Positions 60,569-64,000 of a DNA stretch of 64,000 nucleotides are shown here, piece after piece. Each line of letters opens with the position of its first letter. Position 1 is the stretch's first letter. This DNA is from JAKAVN01 sp963796565 (GTDB lineage Bacteria; Desulfobacterota; Binatia; Binatales; Binataceae). Position numbers and translations under genes: made by a program. Location: assembly GCA_963796565.1 (NCBI GenBank), contig CAWCMA010000006.1:124001-188000 (forward strand), in the 5' to 3' direction. Under the pieces are notes generated by a model. That model searched no databases. It was not told the origin of the DNA and saw only the letters and a list, made by a program, of their open reading frames with translations.

Positions 60569-62221
60569 TTGCCCGCGCGTATCCCGGGAGTGACGATCAT
60601 CGCGCGCGAGGTTCATCGCCTGTTGGGGAAAGTGGAAAGAAGCGCAAACACAGCCCGCTATATCGAAACCGCGCAGGACCGCGATCAGACTGGCGACGCC
60701 GCTGAGGCCGGCGACGTACCTGGCCCTCGCCGGCCGAGGGTACGCGCAGCGCTGCCATGGATACTCAGGTTCAGGCTCGAGCTGATTCTCATCGTCGCGC
60801 TTGGTGGACTCGCGCTCGCAACCGGGATGACCGCGGCCCCGCTGGTCGACTGGGACGAGGCGACCTACGCCGAGGTGGCGCACGAGGCGATCGCCAACCA
60901 TAGCTACCTCGACTTCACCTGGAACGGGCAGGCTTACGTCAAAAAGCCGCCGCTGCTTTTCTGGGCGCTGATCGGTTCATTCAAGACGCTCGGCGAAAGC
61001 GAGTTCGCGGCGCGGCTGCCTTCGGTCGCCGCCGGTCTGGCTACGCTGCTGCTGATTTACCTGACCGCCGTGGGTGCGGCCGGACGATTGGCCGGAACGC
61101 TGGCCGCACTGGCGCCGCTGCAATTTTATTTTTTCATCGCGCGGGGCGGACGTGATTGCGCGACCGACGCGCCGCTGCTCTTTTTTCTTACGCTCGCCCT
61201 CTACGCGATATTGCGAGCGCGCGAAGACCGTCGCTTTTGCGCGCTGGCGGGTGTCGCCAGCGGTCTCGCGATCCTGAGCAAGGGGCTGGCCGGTATCATT
61301 CCGCTCATCATCGCGCCGTTGGCCGTATTCGCGCTCCCGGGTTTCGAGGCGATTGGGATCGCCGGACTGGCAGTCATTTTCGGATGCGCCTTGGCGGTGG
61401 CGGCGCCGTGGTACCTGTACGAGGCGCTGTACAACCCGCTCTTCTGGACCAGTTTCGTCCATCACGAGACGCTCGCCCGCGTCGCGGGGCACCTCGAAGA
61501 CGAAACCCATTCCGGATGGTACACGCTGTACGGCTTCTGGAAAGAAGTTCATTTTCTATGGCCGCTCCTCCTGCCGTTGGGCGGGTTAGCTGTCGTCGTG
61601 ATACGGCGCCGAATGGTGCGAGGAGCGCTTGCCAGCGGCGCGCGCCGGTTGCGGTCGATTAGTCCCGCGGTGAGCTTATGGATCGTGTGGCTGGTCGTCG
61701 CGCTGGGCGCGGCCTGCGCGGTGCAGACCAAGCTGCCGTGGTATATCCTGCCGGCGTTTGTGCCGACGGCGCTGTTGGCGGGAACGCTGGCCGCGCGCGC
61801 GCTGGAATATCGCGGCCCGATGAGAGGCGCGGTGGCGGGCCTGGGCGCGCTGGCACTGGCGCTGATGCTCGTGCATGCGCCCGTGCGCTGGCGCGCAATC
61901 GCCCTAACGCATCATCGTGAACGTCTGCGCAGCGGGCCAAGCTACACGATGGGGCTAAAGGCGCGGCGCGCCGCGGCGCTGCTCGACGGCGGCCGGCTAT
62001 ACTTTGCCGGTATAGAACTGCCGACGCTGGTCTACTACAGCGAGATGCACGTCGAGTTCATCAAGGCGCCGGGTGGCATCGAGCCCATCATGGACCCGGG
62101 CGCTGGTGAGCTTCCGCCCCTGGATTCCAATGATCTTGCGCTGATCGATCCACAGGGCGACTTGGTGCCGATCGCCAACCTCGGCCGCGAATGGGACGTC
62201 AGCGGTCCCAAGGCGCCTTGA
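60569..62221 (+). CDS. ArnT-like lipid-linked sugar transferase, second copy
   Basis: A 550-residue GT-C protein. LVDWDEATYAEVAHEAIANHSYLDFTWNGQAYVKKPPLLFWALIGSF carries the acidic donor-binding loop and the KPPL motif as in ArnT. Ten or more TM helices and a soluble C-terminal domain follow. The start is uncertain: TTG at 60569 or GTG at 60590; the first about 60 residues are basic and low in family similarity. No Arn synthesis genes are next to it, unlike the copy at 2.8-4.5 kb, so it may use another lipid-linked sugar or another acceptor. Confidence 0.85.
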   Translation: MPARIPGVTIIAREVHRLLGKVERSANTARYIETAQDRDQTGDAAEAGDVPGPRRPRVRAALPWILRFRLELILIVALGGLALATGMTAAPLVDWDEATYAEVAHEAIANHSYLDFTWNGQAYVKKPPLLFWALIGSFKTLGESEFAARLPSVAAGLATLLLIYLTAVGAAGRLAGTLAALAPLQFYFFIARGGRDCATDAPLLFFLTLALYAILRAREDRRFCALAGVASGLAILSKGLAGIIPLIIAPLAVFALPGFEAIGIAGLAVIFGCALAVAAPWYLYEALYNPLFWTSFVHHETLARVAGHLEDETHSGWYTLYGFWKEVHFLWPLLLPLGGLAVVVIRRRMVRGALASGARRLRSISPAVSLWIVWLVVALGAACAVQTKLPWYILPAFVPTALLAGTLAARALEYRGPMRGAVAGLGALALALMLVHAPVRWRAIALTHHRERLRSGPSYTMGLKARRAAALLDGGRLYFAGIELPTLVYYSEMHVEFIKAPGGIEPIMDPGAGELPPLDSNDLALIDPQGDLVPIANLGREWDVSGPKAP

Positions 62222-62424
62222 TAACCGGCGCCGCCCTTCCATCGCTGGCTTATCGTGCTCGCGCTGGTCTGGACGCTCGACCGGCATTCCCCGTCGGCGC
62301 GTTTGCAATTTGATCCAAAGCTTGCTTTAGACTCGGACGGCTTAGCCACGGCGCGCGGCAGTATCGCGCGCGCCGAATCGCGCGCATTTTTTGCACGCGC
62401 GCAGCACGCAAGGGGACATTTGCC

Positions 62425-63582
62425 ATGTTGAAAAGCGAAAAACGTATTCTCACGACCCATGTCGGAAGTTTGCCGCGCAATCCGAAACTGACCGAACTAC
62501 TGCTGAAGCAGGAGCGCGGCGAAACGATCGACGAAAAGCTCCTCGATCGCGAGGCCGAGGCCGCCGTCGCGCACGTGGTCGAGCGTCAGCTCGCCGCCGG
62601 CGTCGACATCGGCAACGACGGCGAGCAGCCGCGAGTCGGATTTCAAACCTACGTGCCGCAGCGGATGAAGGGCTTCGGCGGCGAAAGCAAGCGCCCGACG
62701 CCGTGGGACATGCGCGAATTTCCCCAGTATGTTGAAGTGATGCGGCGGCGCGGGATGCTGGAAGGCGCCAAAGTCTTCAACGCGCCGCAAGCGATCGGCC
62801 CGCTCAGCTATGAAGATCTGAGCGCCGTGCGCAGAGAATGCGACATGTTCGATAAGTCGGCCGCCGGAAAGTTTCCCGAGCGCTTCATGACCGCGGCGGC
62901 GCCCGGCATCATCGCTACCACGATGCTCAACGGAGGATACTTCGACACCCACGAACGTTACGTCATGGCGGTGGCCGACGAGATTCGCAAAGAATACGAA
63001 TACATCCACTCCCGCGGCTATATTCTGCAACTCGACGCGCCCGACCTCGCGATGGAGCGCACGTTCCTGTACCAGGACAAGACGGTCGACGAGTTTGTCA
63101 AGATCGTCGAACTGCATATCGCCGCGGTCAACCGCGCGGTGGTCAACATCCCTCCCGATCGCGTGCGCCTGCACGTATGCTGGGGTAACTACGACGGCCC
63201 GCACATGCACGACGTGCCGGCCGAGGCGATCCTGCCCGCAATCTACCAGGCCCGCGTCGGCGCGCTCGCGCTCGAAGGCGCGAATCCGGCCCATGAACAC
63301 GAGTACAAGGTGTTGAGCAAGCTGCGCCCGCCCGCCGGCATGCTCATCATTCCCGGGGTGATCGATTCGACCTCCTGCTTCGTCGAGCATCCAGAGGTTG
63401 TGGCCGATCGAATTTGCCGAGTGGCCGAGGCGGTCGGCGATCGTTCGCGGATAATCGCCGGCGTCGATTGCGGATTCGGTACGTTCGCGGCGTGGGAGAT
63501 GGTGCCCGAGGACATCGTATGGGCCAAGCTGGGTGCGCTGCGTAAGGGCGCGGATCTCGCTACGCAAAGGCTGTGGAAGTGA
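62425..63582 (+). CDS. MetE-like cobalamin-independent methionine synthase II family protein
   Basis: A 385-residue protein of the MetE C-terminal type. TTHVGSLPRNPKL is the N-terminal motif, HVCWGNYDGPHMHDV and ALEGANPAHEHEY supply His, Cys and Glu for zinc, and AGVDCGFGTFA supplies the last Cys. Stand-alone proteins of this kind are often methyltransferases of degradative or corrinoid-free pathways rather than true MetE, which needs an N-terminal half. The start is ATG at 62425 after AAGGGGACA. Confidence 0.9.
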   Translation: MLKSEKRILTTHVGSLPRNPKLTELLLKQERGETIDEKLLDREAEAAVAHVVERQLAAGVDIGNDGEQPRVGFQTYVPQRMKGFGGESKRPTPWDMREFPQYVEVMRRRGMLEGAKVFNAPQAIGPLSYEDLSAVRRECDMFDKSAAGKFPERFMTAAAPGIIATTMLNGGYFDTHERYVMAVADEIRKEYEYIHSRGYILQLDAPDLAMERTFLYQDKTVDEFVKIVELHIAAVNRAVVNIPPDRVRLHVCWGNYDGPHMHDVPAEAILPAIYQARVGALALEGANPAHEHEYKVLSKLRPPAGMLIIPGVIDSTSCFVEHPEVVADRICRVAEAVGDRSRIIAGVDCGFGTFAAWEMVPEDIVWAKLGALRKGADLATQRLWK

Positions 63583-63695
63583 ATCGAACCGCTTTTGGGA
63601 TGCCGCCCGCGCGCCGAGCGCGCGGCGGCGTCCGCCCAATCCCGTCGCAGTCGCAATCCGTCGCGGCGACGGCGCTCGCGCGACGCGGCGATCGC

Positions 63696-64000
63696 TTAGT
63701 GCGGAAACAGATGGACCACGTGCGGAAGCAACACGTAGGTCATGCCGCCTGCCAGCACCAGCAGAGCCGGATTGATGTGCCGCCAGAGCAGCAGCGCGAA
63801 GATTGTCAGAGCGATTAACAGGCTGGTCAGGTTGAAGATCGACAGCCGCGCGATCGCGTAGGTGCCCGCGAGCATCAGGCCGATCGCCACCGGCGCCATC
63901 CCGTGTTGAACCGCCGCCCGCCACGGCGACTCTTTGAAGTGCACCCACAGCCGGTTGGCGACCAGGGTGAGGATGCAGTCGGGCAGGAAGAAGGCCAACC
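63696..64000 (-). CDS. Chromate transporter (ChrA/CHR family), C-terminal part
   Basis: About 100 residues with four hydrophobic segments. FFLPDCILTLVANRLWVHFKESPWRAAVQHGMAPVAIGLMLAGTYAIARL is the C-terminal repeat of CHR proteins (aligned PWRAAVQ-G-APV-IGLML). The gene continues beyond the right edge of the window; the TTG at 63998 is not taken as a start. The family exports chromate or imports sulfate-like anions. Between this gene and the MetE-like gene, CCGCGCGC-CGA-GCGCGCGG forms an 8-bp hairpin near 63605-63625 without a T-run. Confidence 0.75.
   Translation of the reverse strand, partial: LAFFLPDCILTLVANRLWVHFKESPWRAAVQHGMAPVAIGLMLAGTYAIARLSIFNLTSLLIALTIFALLLWRHINPALLVLAGGMTYVLLPHVVHLFPH

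Overview
The window is about 64 kb of GC-rich (roughly 63-65% by eye) DNA from a Gram-negative bacterium. It carries a complete-looking meso-DAP peptidoglycan and division cluster, lipid A/LPS-type sugar genes (two ArnT-like transferases, ArnC-like and split ArnA-like genes), a BAM-independent lipoprotein signal, and typical soil-type accessory genes: acyl-CoA dehydrogenase, CaiB/BaiF CoA-transferase, an F420-type LLM oxidoreductase and a DDN-like flavin/F420 reductase. The mix resembles uncultured former Deltaproteobacteria such as Candidatus Binatota; this is an inference from gene content, not from a marker tree. No phage, integrase, transposase or CRISPR array was seen. The frequent small indels and joined fragments would fit a metagenome-derived contig.

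Layout. 1-9.9 kb: the start of murF on the minus strand, purE, a secreted protein, a RodZ-like protein, an Arn-like lipid A modification block (arnT-like, arnC-like, unfused formyltransferase and decarboxylase), an O-methyltransferase, a Mut7-C protein and an alpha/beta hydrolase with a good terminator. 9.9-18.2 kb: one minus-strand run (mrp, PolB-like exonuclease, WaaE-like glycosyltransferase, methyltransferase, heterodimeric ABC exporter, PF10023 lipoprotein). 18.3-25.2 kb: a DUF4838 gene whose 5' part is packed with five long DNA hairpins, acyl-CoA dehydrogenase plus CaiB, and a twice-frameshifted P-loop ATPase. 26.7-42.8 kb: the dcw cluster mraZ-rsmH-ftsL-ftsI-murE-(no murF)-mraY-murD-ftsW-murG-murC-murB-ftsQ-ftsA-ftsZ, preceded by three MraZ boxes with exact 10-bp spacing.

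43.0-49.2 kb is a minus-strand run led by a TetR regulator: three ferritin-like proteins, two small related proteins, an M20 peptidase and an MFS transporter. It is the best candidate for an undescribed functional system. A palindromic operator lies upstream. 49.6-52.2 kb has a Cys-containing small protein, a DDN-like reductase, a JAMM peptidase and a DHODH-like TIM barrel. tRNA-Glu (52.3 kb) marks the left end of a scrap-like region (52.4-57.2 kb) of small orphan genes, truncated genes and direct repeats. 57.3-64 kb returns to intact metabolic genes: a molybdopterin oxidoreductase, an LLM oxidoreductase, a second ArnT-like transferase, a MetE-like methyltransferase and the end of a chromate transporter.

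The most unusual signals are the in-frame hairpin array at 18425-18670, murF displaced about 32 kb from the dcw cluster, the ferritin-like/TetR operon with one member missing a metal ligand, an FtsQ-like protein with no recognisable POTRA domain, an FtsZ with two tail motifs, a short low-GC patch inside murG, and the tail-to-tail gene junction near 54.3 kb.
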